From Euryodendron excelsum (taxonomy: Eukaryota; Streptophyta; Magnoliopsida; Ericales; Pentaphylacaceae): a stretch of 64,000 nt of DNA. Position 1 is the stretch's first letter; each line of letters opens with the position of its first letter. Where the stretch lies: NCBI GenBank assembly GCA_033060915.1, contig CM065397.1, positions 12,015,001 to 12,079,000 on the forward strand, written 5' to 3'. The position numbers and the translations under genes were made by a program. Shown here piece after piece: positions 24,311 through 35,340 of this stretch. The notes beneath the pieces are model-generated. The model worked only from the letters and a program-made list of their open reading frames with translations. It made no database searches and was not told the origin of the DNA.

Positions 24311-24392
24311 GAGATTCAGTAAGAAATAACAAACGAGTTTTTCTCATTAAAAGGCGTTGGTGGTTACAAAAATGGAGAAAGAGAAAGAAAAG

Positions 24393-26567
24393 CTATGCCG
24401 ACTTCTCCCCCGGCTCTGCAGTTACCCCTGGTGAAATCTCTACCACATCCTCCGGGGGTACAGCTGCGGTCTTCAAACTTTCAAGCCTCTCCTTCTCGGC
24501 AGCAGCTGCTTCGGCCACGTCTTTTAACTTAAGCTCCCGTGCGTATTGGGCATTGGCCAAGACTTTCTTCGGACAGACGATGCCGTCCTCGGTAGTATCA
24601 AAGTAGTCCGGGCAAAGACCCCACACGTCGGAGGCCTTATCCAGCTCTGCCACAATAAGGGCACCATTCCAACCCTGTCGGAATATGGTGCGACTGATGT
24701 CCATCATCTCTTGAGCCAAATTCTTGGCTCCTCTCTCTTCACCCCGCTTCAATATGGCCTCCTCCTCCACCTTCAGCTTGGCCACCTCAGCCTTAAGGGT
24801 CTCCACCTCCTCATTGGCATTGTGCAGATCCACGGACTGCACATCAAACTTTTTCTCGAGGTCGGTAAGATCCCTGTCCCTCTTTTCAAAGTTGGCCTTC
24901 GTCAGCAAAAGCTCGGCGGAAGCCTGCTTGGCCTGTTTCCTGAAGGTAATCCGCTCCTTATTTGCTTCAATCCACTCGAGCTTCAGACGTCCGTGCTCTT
25001 CAATGAGTTGCTGGTGAACCTCGGCAAGCTTTTGGAAGCGTGTCATCGCCTCCAAGGAGTTTAGGCAGCCCTACACAAATTGAAGAAGGTCGTTGTTAGG
25101 GCAAGTGTCTAAAAGGACAGTAGTCATCGAAAAGTCAGAGCTGTCTTACCAGTATGGAGTCATGGAAAGCGCCCATAAAAACGGCCGAGTCGCTTGCTTC
25201 GCCCAGCTTCGCTATGTCCTTTTTCTGAAGGACGCTCTTCAAAACACCAAAAGCAACCTCGGGCTGATCGATCATAGAATCTGTTGTCGTCATAGGACGG
25301 CCCAGAATGTCCGGAGTGATGGTCACAGTCTCGCCGACCTCATCCACCGTGGCTTTGCCTTTCTGCTTCTTGGGCGCTGGAGTTGGAGTGACATCGGGCC
25401 TCCTCCACGGGAGCTGCCACTAGCTCGACCGGAGGAGTTTCGGCAGGAGTGGGTGTGGCCGACCTCAGCGGCTGTCCCGCCAGAGCAAACATCCTTTCCT
25501 TCAGACTCATGCCGTCCATCTCGTTGGGGGATGGGCTCGAATCACTTGTTCCGGTGGGAATCTCAACTCGGCGGTTGGGCACAGTGTACGGCGACGATGT
25601 AGACGCCGAGCTATGTGATTTGGCTCGCTCTTCTTGCCAACCTTCGACAGGTGATGCGGATGCGGGAGCAACTGCGACTGTCACGCCTGTAGGGATGTGC
25701 GCCCTCTCGATCGTTATTCCAGTAGGGATTTCCTCGAAGTCCCCTTCGGCGCCTTCGTCCGCTAGTCTTGCAAGCACACTCTGAGGGACACCAGTCTCGG
25801 CAGTAAAAGTCGAGTATCGCAGTGGATAGCAGAGCAAGATATGTGCCGCCCGAGCTATGTATCTTAGCCGACCTTCACCAACGTAGTTCAGGACCTTGTT
25901 GAGATCGTCAGAATTGACTAGCCAGTCGCGAGCCTTCGACCCCTTCCCCGTGACTGCAAAATTCTGAAAGTCAGTTGTTTATGCACACAAGAATTTAAAA
26001 TGATACACAATATGAGAAGATCGGCATCAAACCTAGTTCAACGGGCTTCCTAGGGCACCGAATCGCCGGTCTATCCTTCTCGGGAACATTGTCGAACTCC
26101 CATGGACCAGTTACCCAAACCCTTACATCATCAACGCCCTTCCCTGAGGAAGGCAAACACTTCACTAACTCTAAAGACTTCTTTACTACCCGGAGGTAAA
26201 CCTTGTAACTACCTCCGACTTTACAAAGGGTGTAACAGTAGTCCAGTTCGGCAAGGCCCAGGTTCACCCCCAGGCGCCGATTTATTTCAAGCATACCAAA
26301 AAAGATCCTATACACGTTTGACGCTAACTGGGAAGGTGACACATTACTTTTTACTATGAACTTATGGAGAAGAGGGTAGAGGGGAAACCTGAGCCCCCCT
26401 TCGACGATGGCGATGACCGGGAACGGCACTCCCTTTTCGATCTCGCCCATACGGAAGTCATCAAGGTCGACCAGCTTTAAGCCGATCTCATCTGGTATTT
26501 CGAACCTGGCCCTAAACGAAGCAAGGGCCGATAGACCATCTAACATCTTACGAAGACGGGATGCCAT
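24393..26567 (-). pseudogene. antisense 'putative gypsy-type transposon' protein (PF04195-like), 3 exons, one frameshift
   Basis: The likely structure has exon 1 at 26567-26033 (MASRLRKMLDGL), exon 2 at 25953-25150 and exon 3 at 25070-24393, joined at GT...AG sites in matching phase at the first junction. Exon 1 shows the plant transposon-protein pattern (FPLYPLLHKFIV, SPSQLASNVYRIFFG). Exon 2 has GKGSKARDW-type text followed by a Pro/Thr/Ala-rich linker. Near 25395 a one-base shift changes the frame before KKQKGKATVDEVGE. Exon 3 encodes a long coiled coil (about 25010-24700) and ends GEKSA. GC content is much higher than in the surrounding DNA. Function is unknown; such proteins occur antisense in Tat-type elements. 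Confidence 0.65.
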
Positions 26568-26936
26568 CGGGGGGCAATCGTCAACACACAGAAAATACAG
26601 TGAAGAGCGAAAGAGTTGCGGGCTCGAAGGACACTTACAGTGTTGGATGCCGAAACAGCCGACGCACTCGTGACTCAAGAGGCAGGGAAGGAAAAAATAG
26701 CAAGTGTCTTCCCAAACTGATTGGGGCGTCGCTCTTTTATACACGCCAGAACCGTTGGTTCGTACGCGGGAAAATGGCGTTAATCATGACGCTCTGCCGA
26801 AGCGTCACGTCGGCCATCGATTCAATAACGCCTCATCAATAAATTTTTTAAAATCCCCGCCGTTTGTGCGGTCGGGTGACCGTTACAACCCCTGGCCGTT
26901 TCAGAAGCCGAATCAGCGCAAGGGCTGGGGGGCAAT

Positions 26937-27542
26937 TGTGGGGAAATAACCCCCGGCCCAACCCAATGGGTGAGGCCCAATCTGCTCGAATTAAAGTTGG
27001 GGCTGCCTGGGGGCCCAAATCAGTTACGAGGAAAGGCCAGCCCAAACTGCCGACCTCCTCCCAGCGTAGCCCAGACAGCGAACAGTTTGGCCAAACCGCT
27101 AGCGGTCTTTGAGCATTAAATGCGGAGTTGACTTGCATTAAATGCACGAGTGGCCACCCACACAAACGTCGACGTGCACGTCCGGTCAGCCGGAATCCTC
27201 CGCGACGGTGCGCCAGACCCTGCAGGTAGCCAGGCGGCGTCAATGATGATGCCTAACCAGCAAACCATGAGAGCCTGCTGATAGGCCAAGAAAAAAACAC
27301 ACTCCCTGGAGGACTCTATAAATACCCGAGTAATCGAGAGCCAGGTATGAGGAGTTAACCCCTGACATACACAGTTTTCATTCATCCTTCTCGATCAAGC
27401 TTGCTAACTTAATCTTCGGAGTGTGTTCGGCCCACCTAGGGTCGACCCATTCTAACCCCCTTTGTCTCGCAGGAAGAAGTTTGGACTCATCCATTTGGGG
27501 CTTGAGAGTTCGGCCCAGCCTCCCCGAAAAATCTCACCTACA
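26937..27542 (+). repeat. plus-oriented LTR of the inverted-end element
   Basis: Begins TGTGGGGAAATAACCC after a G-rich tract and ends TCTCACCTACA. It has a TATA box at 27316-27324 and an R-U5 length of about 190 bases. Confidence 0.75.
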
Positions 27543-29313
27543 ATTCTCAATAGTGGTTGAAAATTTTTTACCAATACTACTTATACTAATGATCTTGCCT
27601 TTGCTATTGTCTCTAAAAGTGACCAAGCCTTCATCCTTTGGTGTGAGAAATGTGAATTGAGTTTCATCTCTAGTCATATGTCTCGAGCAACCACTATCCA
27701 AGTGCCAATGATCCTTTTTGAATTTTGCTTGAAGACATACCTACAAGAACATCAGCTCAAACCTTGACTTTTGGTACCTAAACCATTTTGGATCCATGGA
27801 AGTTAGTCTTCAATAGTCCTCTTGTAACCCATGCATTCTTAGGAGCATGTGATTTTTGCATAGGAAAACATTGATTTGCAAGATGACATTTCTTATGGCA
27901 ATAAAAGCAAGTTATTTGAATTTTTCCACTAGAAGATACAAACTTTGTTTTTGAAAACTTTCTCTTCCTAAAAGGATTGTATCCAATGCTAACTTTATCA
28001 AGAGAGCATTTCTATTTCAAAGCATTGCATCAAGTTTTTTTCTTCCTCCAACACATTTCAAAAGAGATTTTTCTAAATCATTAACTTTTTCTTTCAAAAC
28101 AGAATTTTCCTATTTCAAACTTTCATTTTCATTTTGTAAATCTTCACTTTTCTTGGTGAGAGTGGATACCATCTTTTTTAAATTCAACAAACAATTCATC
28201 AAAAGTATCTTGTAGTTCATCAAATGAAAATTTAGATGGTTTATAGAGAACTACCTCAGGTTCTTCTTGTGCCATGAGACATAGATTTGCAACCTCTTGA
28301 GGTTTAGCTTCTTCATCAGAGTTGTCTTCCTCGTCATCACTCCAAGTAGTGGCAGCCAATGCCCTTTTTGCAAATTTGCCTTTCTTTCCCTTCTTCTTGA
28401 GCATAAGACATTCAGCTTTTATATGTCTTGATTTCTTGCATTCTAAACATATGATGGTTGAGTCCTTGTTACTAGATTTTCCTTTTGCCTCAGGTCTCTT
28501 TCCTCCCTTTTGCTTTCTTTTCATGAATCTCTTGAATTTTCTAGTAATGAGAGCAAGTTCTTCCTCATCTTCATCTTCACCTTTAAATTCATTTTCTTAT
28601 GTGGTGGACTTGAATGTAATAGACTTTTTTCTCTTATCCTCCTTTGCTTGAGCATTCTGTTTTTGGGTTAACTCATAGGTCATAAAAGAATCAAGAAATT
28701 CTTCAAGAGGTAGAATATTGAGGTCTTTAGCTTCTTGTATGGCTGTCATATTTGTTTCCCATGTCTCTGGCAATGATCTCAGAATTTTCCTTACCTATTC
28801 ACTGTTAGAATAAACTCTTTCAAGAGATTTTAAGCCGTTAACAATTTCAGTAAATCTAGTAAACATCTCTGTAATTGATTCATCAACTTTCATTCTAAAT
28901 AATTCATAATTGTCCATAAGAATAGCGATCTTAGACTCCTTGACTTAATTGGTTCCTTCATGGGTTACCTTAAATCTATCTCAAATTTCTTTGGCAGATT
29001 CACAAATAGAGATCCTATTGAATTCATTTGGGTCTAATGCATAATATAAGATGTTCATAGTTTTAGCATTAGATTGCATAAGCTTCAAGTCATTCTCATC
29101 CCACTCATTTTCAGGTTTGGGCACACTTATCCTTTCTATGGTCTTGGTGGGATGCTTAGGACCATTAACAATGATCCTCCAAAGTTCATAGTCAACTAAT
29201 TGAATGTAAATTCTCATCCTATTCTTTCAATAATTATAATTAGTTCCATTAAACATAGGAGGTCTAGTAGTGGATTGACTCTCACCTAGAGAGCTTCCAA
29301 ACATGGTTGTCAT
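27543..29313 (-). pseudogene. gag (and start of protease) of the SIRE-like element, frames broken
   Basis: Translation starts at ATG 29313 (MTTMFGSS). An in-frame TGA stands where a Trp would be expected, near 29231. The next stretch (29217-28981) is UBN2/gag-like, with WRIIVNGPK and WDENDLK. After more stops, a region with knuckle CLECKKSRHIKAEC (CX2CX4HX4C) is read near 28460-28415, then an acidic stretch. At about 27720-27660 HWHLDSGCSRHMT is read; DSG is the copia aspartic-protease active site. Gag forms the particle and protease matures it. The insertion of the inverted-LTR element interrupts the protease region. Confidence 0.85.
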
Positions 29314-29369
29314 GGATCAACCCTAAAGATGTTAAGCCTTAAGAATAGAGTACTAGCTCTGATACCAAT

Positions 29370-29473
29370 TGTTGGCCCAAAGATGTAACCTAATAGGGGG
29401 TGAATTGAGTTTTTTAAAATAAATCACAAAGTAATGCAATCAAAATCAAGTTAAGCAATGGAACAATGAATCA

Positions 29474-29514
<41 letters not shown>

Positions 29515-30959
29515 CTAATAGTGCAATAACAAGCAAATAATATAAAGCAAGCAAAAAATAGAGCATAAAAATAACACCAAGATTTGTCGAGATTCAGCCA
29601 CAATGTGTGACCTTCGTTCTCACCCTCAAGTCCCCCTTGAAAGCCTTACACTATGCAAGAAAAGATTACACAGTCGGTGCTAGTTTTCCCAAGTGTCCAA
29701 CTCACTTTTTATAAGAGTTCTTCCCAAGCTCTAATCCTTCCAAGTGATTTTTTTAAGTGTCACCCAAACTTACAAGTATTTTTCCAAAGACACTCAACCT
29801 TATAAACCCTTACAAATGAGGTGAATAAAAATCACACAAAGTATAACTCTCTTAAAGAGTAGTTATGGAAGTAAAAGATCAATAAATGCCCCAAATTCCT
29901 AGCAAAGATAATGTTTCTGATGTGGTTTAGAAATTTTAGCTCTCAATCACATGTATATCTCTTGAATTTCTTGTATTCTTCTTGCATAAATGTTGTGGCG
30001 GACTTGGTTTTATAGTCTTGCATTCAATATGGACGTTGAAGGTGGTTAAAGAAGCATTTAATGCAAGATCAGTCAAGCAGAAGGTTTAAAAATATAGTCG
30101 TTACAGGTAATGTGTCGACCCTTTTTGTTCTGTCTTCAGCTTCTGTCTCAATGTGTCGATCTATTAAGGGAATGTGTCAACCCTTTTGTGTTAGTCATCA
30201 AAACTTAGTCCCACTGTGTCAACCCTTTTGGAATGAGAAGTTAACTCTTTTTGAACCTTCTCCAAGACTACTAATCTAGACTAATATGTCGACCCTTTTT
30301 ATAGAGGGGTCGACCCTTTTCTCTTTGACAGATTCTAATTTAGCTCACTGTCTCAATGTATCGACTCTTCTTAAACATGTGTCGACCCTTTTTTCTTTAG
30401 AGACTTTAACTTTGCAAGATTTCTTCAATTCTTTACAGAACTATTCAAGCTCTTTAAGGATCATTAACGTGGGACTTCTAAGGCTTGAGATATCTTCTCC
30501 AAGGCATGTAGATACTCAAGAAGATTTTCAATCACCATGGCTTTAAACATTCTTCCAAGTCTTTATTCAAATACTCAGGAAAGTTTCCGAGACTTGTGTA
30601 CACCTTCACCTAATCTTCGTCTTCTTTAAATACCTTCAATCTCTTCAAGATAGAATCATTCCAATTTGATTACTTGTAGGGTTCTTTAATTAGCATCACT
30701 TCTTTCATTGATCCAAAACTTCAACAAATCTTTATGAAAGCTTCCAAAACTTATGAAATGATCTTTTCGTATCATTCTATCATGCTCTTCCATTCTTCAT
30801 TCCTTTTGGACAAGCCTCAACACATAACTAGTGTAATGTGTGCCAATTGTCAAGTTTCAAGTAATTTAAAAGTAAAGCAAATCTACATACTTAATTAGGA
30901 TCATTAAACAACTTAACACATAGTTTTGTGATCATCAAAATCAAGACATAAAGTCAACA
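29370..30959 (-). repeat. 5' LTR of the SIRE-like element
   Basis: TGTTGGCCCAAAG to AAGTCAACA on the + strand, directly beside the PBS. TATAAAA (minus) is near 30009-30016. The homologous (GT)n tract (about 29477-29511) is much longer than in the other LTR. TGTGTCGACCCTTTT-type motifs lie at 30110-30400. Confidence 0.9.
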
Positions 30960-31040
30960 CTTTTTGCTAACCTTCATAGGAGCATTAAATAGAGATAAAT
31001 AATAACAAGGTATACTTGCCAATTATACCTTGATTTTGGG
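30960..31040 (-). mobile_element. LINE-1 remnant A, segment 4 (5' truncated end)
   Basis: It aligns with about 39130-39195 of the second LINE, for example ATAATAACAAGGTA against ATAATACAAAGGTA. Homology fades near 31040, so the LINE was 5' truncated. The exact end is uncertain. Confidence 0.55.
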
Positions 31041-33359
31041 GAAAGGGTTCATTGATTAGGTTATGATAAGAAGAATAAGAATAAGATTAATGCACATACA
31101 TAAACATGAAAATATAAGTATTAAACTTCAACTTATCGAGCCAAAATGATTGTATCACATTACTTAAAATACCGGTACTCATTTCAATTAGAAGGGTAGG
31201 GTTAGGAGTTCATTTTTTGCCATTTGTTTTAAGAAATAATTAAAGTAGGCCGGCCATCCCATTTTTGCAAACCCATACTAATTAACCCGAGAATTAAGCT
31301 TAATTAGCAGTTAATCATGCTGTCAAACGGTGAGTGTGAAGCCCTGATGAGCAAGCACATAGCTAGCTGCACCAAATTCATGCACCCATTAGTTCGTGAG
31401 TTCATAGAGTTGATATACATCTAGTTGGTTGCATCTATGAATTGAGAAAGCTTTGGAGAAAGTTGCTACCAAAGAAATAAACTGAACCAACCGCCATCAG
31501 TATATGATTCATGAAGTGTTTTAAATGATTAATTTCCTAAATTATCTTAGCCTGGTCGAACATAATTGTCCTATTCCTCATACTTAATTTGCATCACTAA
31601 TAAATTCTCAAGAATTCACAGCAGCAGTCTCAACTTTCTGCACCTAAACTCAAACTTATCAATATACTTTCAGCATATGCATCACACATTATACTGCTAG
31701 TGCTAGCCAAGCAATATTGATGACCAACTGATGTATTCACACACTACGTATCATCAAATTTAAGTTACTAATGTATTCACACGTCACATGTCTACATTTG
31801 ATAGGAATTATTACCGAATATTCAATACTATCTAACTACTAAACTATTTTCCTACAAAACTTTGCCTATTAAAAAATGAGTGGCTTATGAGGCAGTCTAG
31901 TAAAATAACAAAAGATGATAATATTTAGTTTATGTTAGTCAGAAATTAAGGAAAGTGCAACACTTATATATATTACCTATATAAAAGTAAGAATATCAAT
32001 TCGATTTTTCTCTAACATCAAATTCCGTATTTGCCCATGACCATAGGCCCCACGGAGAATACCAATTTGGTTTTCCAAACGGCACTAAGATCTCTTTCAA
32101 ACCACGACAAAGCCTAGCTACTTTCTTTATCAGTGACTAAAATGAAAGACCGCACGGATATTCTTGCATGCACCTGACCGCTAGCAATTTTTTAGAAAAA
32201 AAAAATGGTTTCAATAATAAAATGGTTTTTGGATCGATTTGGTGATGGGTTCAAATGACCCTCCCAGACCCCATAGGCCTCCAATTCTCTCATCATAAGT
32301 AACTCCTTTGATGGCACCCCCTTCTAAGTTAAAATGTCCCAACTGCACATTATAAGTGACTCCCTCCATAGCCTCATGTAAAAGAAAATTGTACTTTAGA
32401 ATAATTGCAAACGTCAGGATGACTTCAACATACATATAGCTTATCAAAAACTTGATTTTTAAATAATTTTTACTCAAAAAAAAACTTCTCCTAAATGATG
32501 TGAGATTTACATTTTTGAAATTACAAACGAGGCCTTGTTTGGTAACATTTATTATTTTTATTTTTTATTTTTTTAAAAAAAATAAAAAATAACGTTTGTT
32601 TAAATTTTTTTTTAGTTTTTTATAAAATTTGGAAAAGGAAACAAAAAACACTAAAATAAGTGTATTTTCTCTTACCAAAATATTGGTCTAGTATTATTGA
32701 CACAACGATAACCTATGAATGCCCATCACCATATTACAAAAAATACAAAACAAAAAACGAAAACTAACAAAGTTACTAAATGGGTCCTAAATATTTTGAT
32801 TTAAAATAAAAAAAAATAACAAATTATTACATCATTTTGTGTAAAAATTTGAACAAAAATTGTATTTATGTAGCATTATCGATAGCTAATAAGCTTGCAG
32901 AGCTAGACCACTCATCAATGTCATTTGCTTTATTTATATACATGATACGCACGTACCAAACTATATTTTTATTAGTACGGTGACTATCAAATGATACGCA
33001 CCATAAGATTTACAAAAGTTAAAAACTATATATATGTGTGTATATATATATTTGTGGCTTTGTGCAGCTAGCTAGGGATGGTGGGGATCCTTTGCTGCAA
33101 AGCTGGAGTCTAGATGATGATCACGCGACTAGTTTGTTAGAGTAGTCACATGATCCACGAATCTTACAGCATTAATGCCTTTTCAACGATTGCGACGACG
33201 CCCTTCGTTTAGGGCACTTGTCCTTTTCCTTCTCTTACCCCTATCTATCCTTGTCTTTGCATCAATTTACAAATAAGTCTTCTCCTCCTTTGTGATGAAT
33301 CACCCTAATTATTCTCCAAGATCATCATGGATTATGGAAGATGGTATAGCGCCTTACTC
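31041..33359. other. intergenic DNA, no gene seen
   Basis: AT-rich. A possible hairpin element at 32525-32790 has ends GGCCTTGTTTGGTAAC and GTTACTAAATGGGTCC in inverted relation. The segment around 31790-31860 resembles 45225-45300 and may be another old repeat. No coding signal. Confidence 0.4.
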
Positions 33360-33530
33360 TACTTATATTTTTTTAAAAATTTTGTACAGAAAATCTTACT
33401 AAAATGATATGACGATGATATTTTTATAATTAAGAATTATTATGATTTTATTTAAAGTGAATAGTTCTCATTCAATCGTACTCCGTACGGTCTAAAAATT
33501 ATATATGAATTTTTTGTTGTATAGTATATA
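33360..33530 (-). mobile_element. MITE family A, copy 2 (reverse orientation)
   Basis: It contains TTATAATTAAGAATTATTATGA, the reverse complement of the family core, flanked by diverged TACAAAATTT-type ends. Boundaries are approximate. Confidence 0.6.
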
Positions 33531-33727
33531 TTACCCTAAAAATTTTACCTAAATGACGTCACCTTTGACATAATGAAGATACCTGGTAGCAGCTATGCGG
33601 ATTTGTGTTGGGTTTATCTTGCTGCATTCAGCAAGCCCAACCGAATCTATGTAAGTATTTAGGGTTGTCCGCTAAGAAGCATAAATATTAGCCCCACCTT
33701 TGTTGCCGAGTCACGTTATTAGTAAAG

Positions 33728-33978
33728 AAAATATTATTCTTATAGAAAATTTATAAAAAAATTCTCATCAAAACGATATGACAGTGATGTTTTATAATTA
33801 AAAATTAAAAAAATAATATTCTTACAAAAAATTCATACAAAAATGTCTACCAGAGTAATGTGATAGTGATAGTTTTGTAATTAAAAGTTATTATGAGGGA
33901 TATTATATTTTGAGATAAAAAAACTCTCATTCAGACACATTATTCTGTATGAAAATTTTATTTCAATACATTACTCAT
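33728..33978 (-). mobile_element. MITE family A, truncated copy joined to a full copy
   Basis: The first part (33728-33810) matches one end and part of the core (TTTTATAATTAAAAATTA). A complete copy directly follows (33811-33978) with TTTTGTAATTAAAAGTTATT and a terminal segment CTGTATGAAAATTTTATTT. The arrangement is a dimer or an insertion of one copy into another. Confidence 0.6.
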
Positions 33979-34123
33979 TAGTAAAACATCCTAGTAACGA
34001 GTGTTAGGGTGGATATGGCCTTGTCAATTTGTGCAAATAATGAGTGCAACACATTTAAGTACTCTGGTTGCGTTCCAGGCGGACCATTCTAAATATAGCT
34101 ATGCAATGATCCACTCCATAGAT

Positions 34124-34464
34124 TAGGGTTGTTCGAAAAATCAGATGACCCAGCCAACCCAACCGACCAACCTGACCTTACCCGACATCAAACCGATCAT
34201 TCTTTGGGTGAATAACGAGTTGATTTTGACCAATTCAACTATATTTTGTTTAGATGTTGGGTCTTTATTTCTCTAATCCAACCCAATATTTTTACGCTAA
34301 AATATGGATTTTTTCACACAATCAAAATTTAACCCGACCCGAACCCAACCCCAACCAAGCCAGCCAAATCACCCATTGGGTGGAAAGCAGTTTCAAAAAT
34401 TTTCAATTCTATCTTTTCAGTTCAGCTGGCGGGTGACTACCTAACCCGACCTATGAACACCCTA
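34124..34464. mobile_element. hAT-type non-autonomous element, 341 bp
   Basis: The ends TAGGGTTGTTC and GAACACCCTA are inverted. The flanks CCATAGAT (34116-34123) and CCATAAAT (34465-34472) form an 8-bp target duplication with one mismatch, the hAT signature. The inside has AACCCGACC-rich text and no coding capacity. It lies about 310 bases upstream of the PYL2 start codon. Confidence 0.75.
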
Positions 34465-34773
34465 CCATAAATCTCTTATAATTTGTTGCCAATCACCCTC
34501 TTAATAAAAAAACAAAAGCATATGCCACTGATAGATTGGTCATAAAATAGAAAGCGAAGGGCATATCAGTCAAAAACAAAGACAGCCCCTTAAACCCCCA
34601 CTCCCCCGAGTGTTCATATGACTCTTGGACCATCCCTTCTCTTCAAAACAAATAGAGCTAATAACTCAATCCTCCATAATTCTTCTTCTTCCTCCTCCTC
34701 CTCCATGCTCGAAACATACCATTCACAAGTGTGAACTCTTTGGTGGGTTAAAATTTTACTAGTCTCATTAGCC

Positions 34774-35334
34774 ATGGACCCTAACCAAGTCCCTCAAGGT
34801 CTAACTCCAGAAGAGTTTTCAGACCTCAAGCCCCTCATTAGCACCTACCACACCTTCGAGCCGAAGCCAAACACATGCACTACTCTCATAACACAACGAA
34901 TCGACGCCCCGGCCAATGCCATCTGGCCATTAGTCCGAAGCTTCGATAATCCTCAGAAGTACAAGCACTTCGTCAAGAGCTGCAACATGGCAGGCGATGG
35001 AGGCGTCGGGAGCATTCGAGAAGTCACCGTCGTTTCAGGGCTCCCTGCCTCGACTAGCACCGAAAGGCTAGAGATACTGGACGATGAGAACCATATTTTG
35101 AGCTTTAGGGTTGTTGGAGGTGAGCACAGGCTAAATAACTATCGATCAGTTACTTCTGTCAATGAGTTCAACAAGGAAGGGAAGGTTTACACCATTGTTT
35201 TGGAGTCTTATATTGTTGACATACCGGAAGGTAATACCGGAGAAGATACTAAGATGTTTGTGGACACTGTTGTGAAGTTGAACCTTCAGAAGCTTGGGGT
35301 GGTGGCAATGGCCTCTTTGCATGGCCATGAGTGA
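34774..35334 (+). CDS. PYL2: abscisic acid receptor, PYR/PYL/RCAR family, PYL2-like
   Basis: A single uninterrupted exon of 186 aa, the usual length and structure for subfamily III receptors (PYR1, PYL1-3), which lack introns. It is a START/Bet v 1-fold protein. The ABA-contacting Lys is at 68 (KHFVKSC), the gate loop SGLPA at 88-92, the latch GGEHRL at 115-120, and the C-terminal helix MFVDTVVKLNLQKL at 161-174. ABA binding closes the gate so that the receptor inhibits clade A PP2C phosphatases and frees SnRK2 kinases. It acts in the cytosol and nucleus. Subfamily III members are usually dimers without hormone. All key residues are present, so it should be functional. The start was chosen as the first in-frame ATG after the pyrimidine-rich leader. 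No clear TATA box was found. Confidence 0.96.
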   Translation: MDPNQVPQGLTPEEFSDLKPLISTYHTFEPKPNTCTTLITQRIDAPANAIWPLVRSFDNPQKYKHFVKSCNMAGDGGVGSIREVTVVSGLPASTSTERLEILDDENHILSFRVVGGEHRLNNYRSVTSVNEFNKEGKVYTIVLESYIVDIPEGNTGEDTKMFVDTVVKLNLQKLGVVAMASLHGHE

Positions 35335-35340
35335 TTTTCC

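Larger units (their letters stand above)
24158..27542 (+). mobile_element. 3.4-kb retroelement with inverted LTR ends and 5-bp TSD, carrying an antisense gene
   Basis: TSD ATTCT (24153-24157 and 27543-27547) flanks ends TGTAAGTGGG...CTCACCTACA. Removing the element and one TSD restores the copia protease/integrase frame. The right end is a plus-strand LTR of about 606 bp (26937-27542), preceded by a polypurine-like tract (about 26920-26935) and containing CTATAAATA at 27316-27324. The left end (24158-24310) is the last 153 bases of that LTR in inverted orientation. It has the same length and about four mismatches. There is no 5' direct LTR, PBS, gag or pol. Between the ends lies a spliced minus-strand gene. 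Antisense genes next to the 3' LTR are known in Tat-lineage gypsy elements, which suggests the parent. Confidence 0.85.
15575..30959 (-). mobile_element. SIRE/Maximus-like Ty1/copia retrotransposon, full-length but decayed, with two nested insertions
   Basis: TSD CTTTT lies on both sides (15570-15574 and 30960-30964). On the minus strand the order is 5' LTR (30959-29370), PBS TGGTATCAGAGC (29367-29356), gag from 29313, protease, integrase, reverse transcriptase and RNase H (ends about 21366), then an env-like/ORF3 region (20769-17773). A polypurine tract (17176-17162, AAAAAAAGCGGAGGT) and the 3' LTR (17161-15575) follow. Protease-integrase-RT-RH is copia order, and the extra 3' ORF is typical of the SIRE lineage. 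The LTRs visibly differ at roughly one base in ten by eye, so the insertion is old. Nested inside are a solo LTR (18495-19886) and the inverted-LTR element (24158-27542). Without these it is about 10.6 kb, in the SIRE range. Confidence 0.9.

Noticed and set aside
24546..27112. Plus-strand open frames of 80-170 codons
   Set aside because: They are antisense to the spliced minus-strand gene and the LTR; long open frames arise from the high GC content.
24158..27542. Mutator or other TIR DNA transposon
   Set aside because: The TSD is 5 bp, ends are TG...CA, one end is a full LTR with TATA box and polypurine tract, and no transposase is present.
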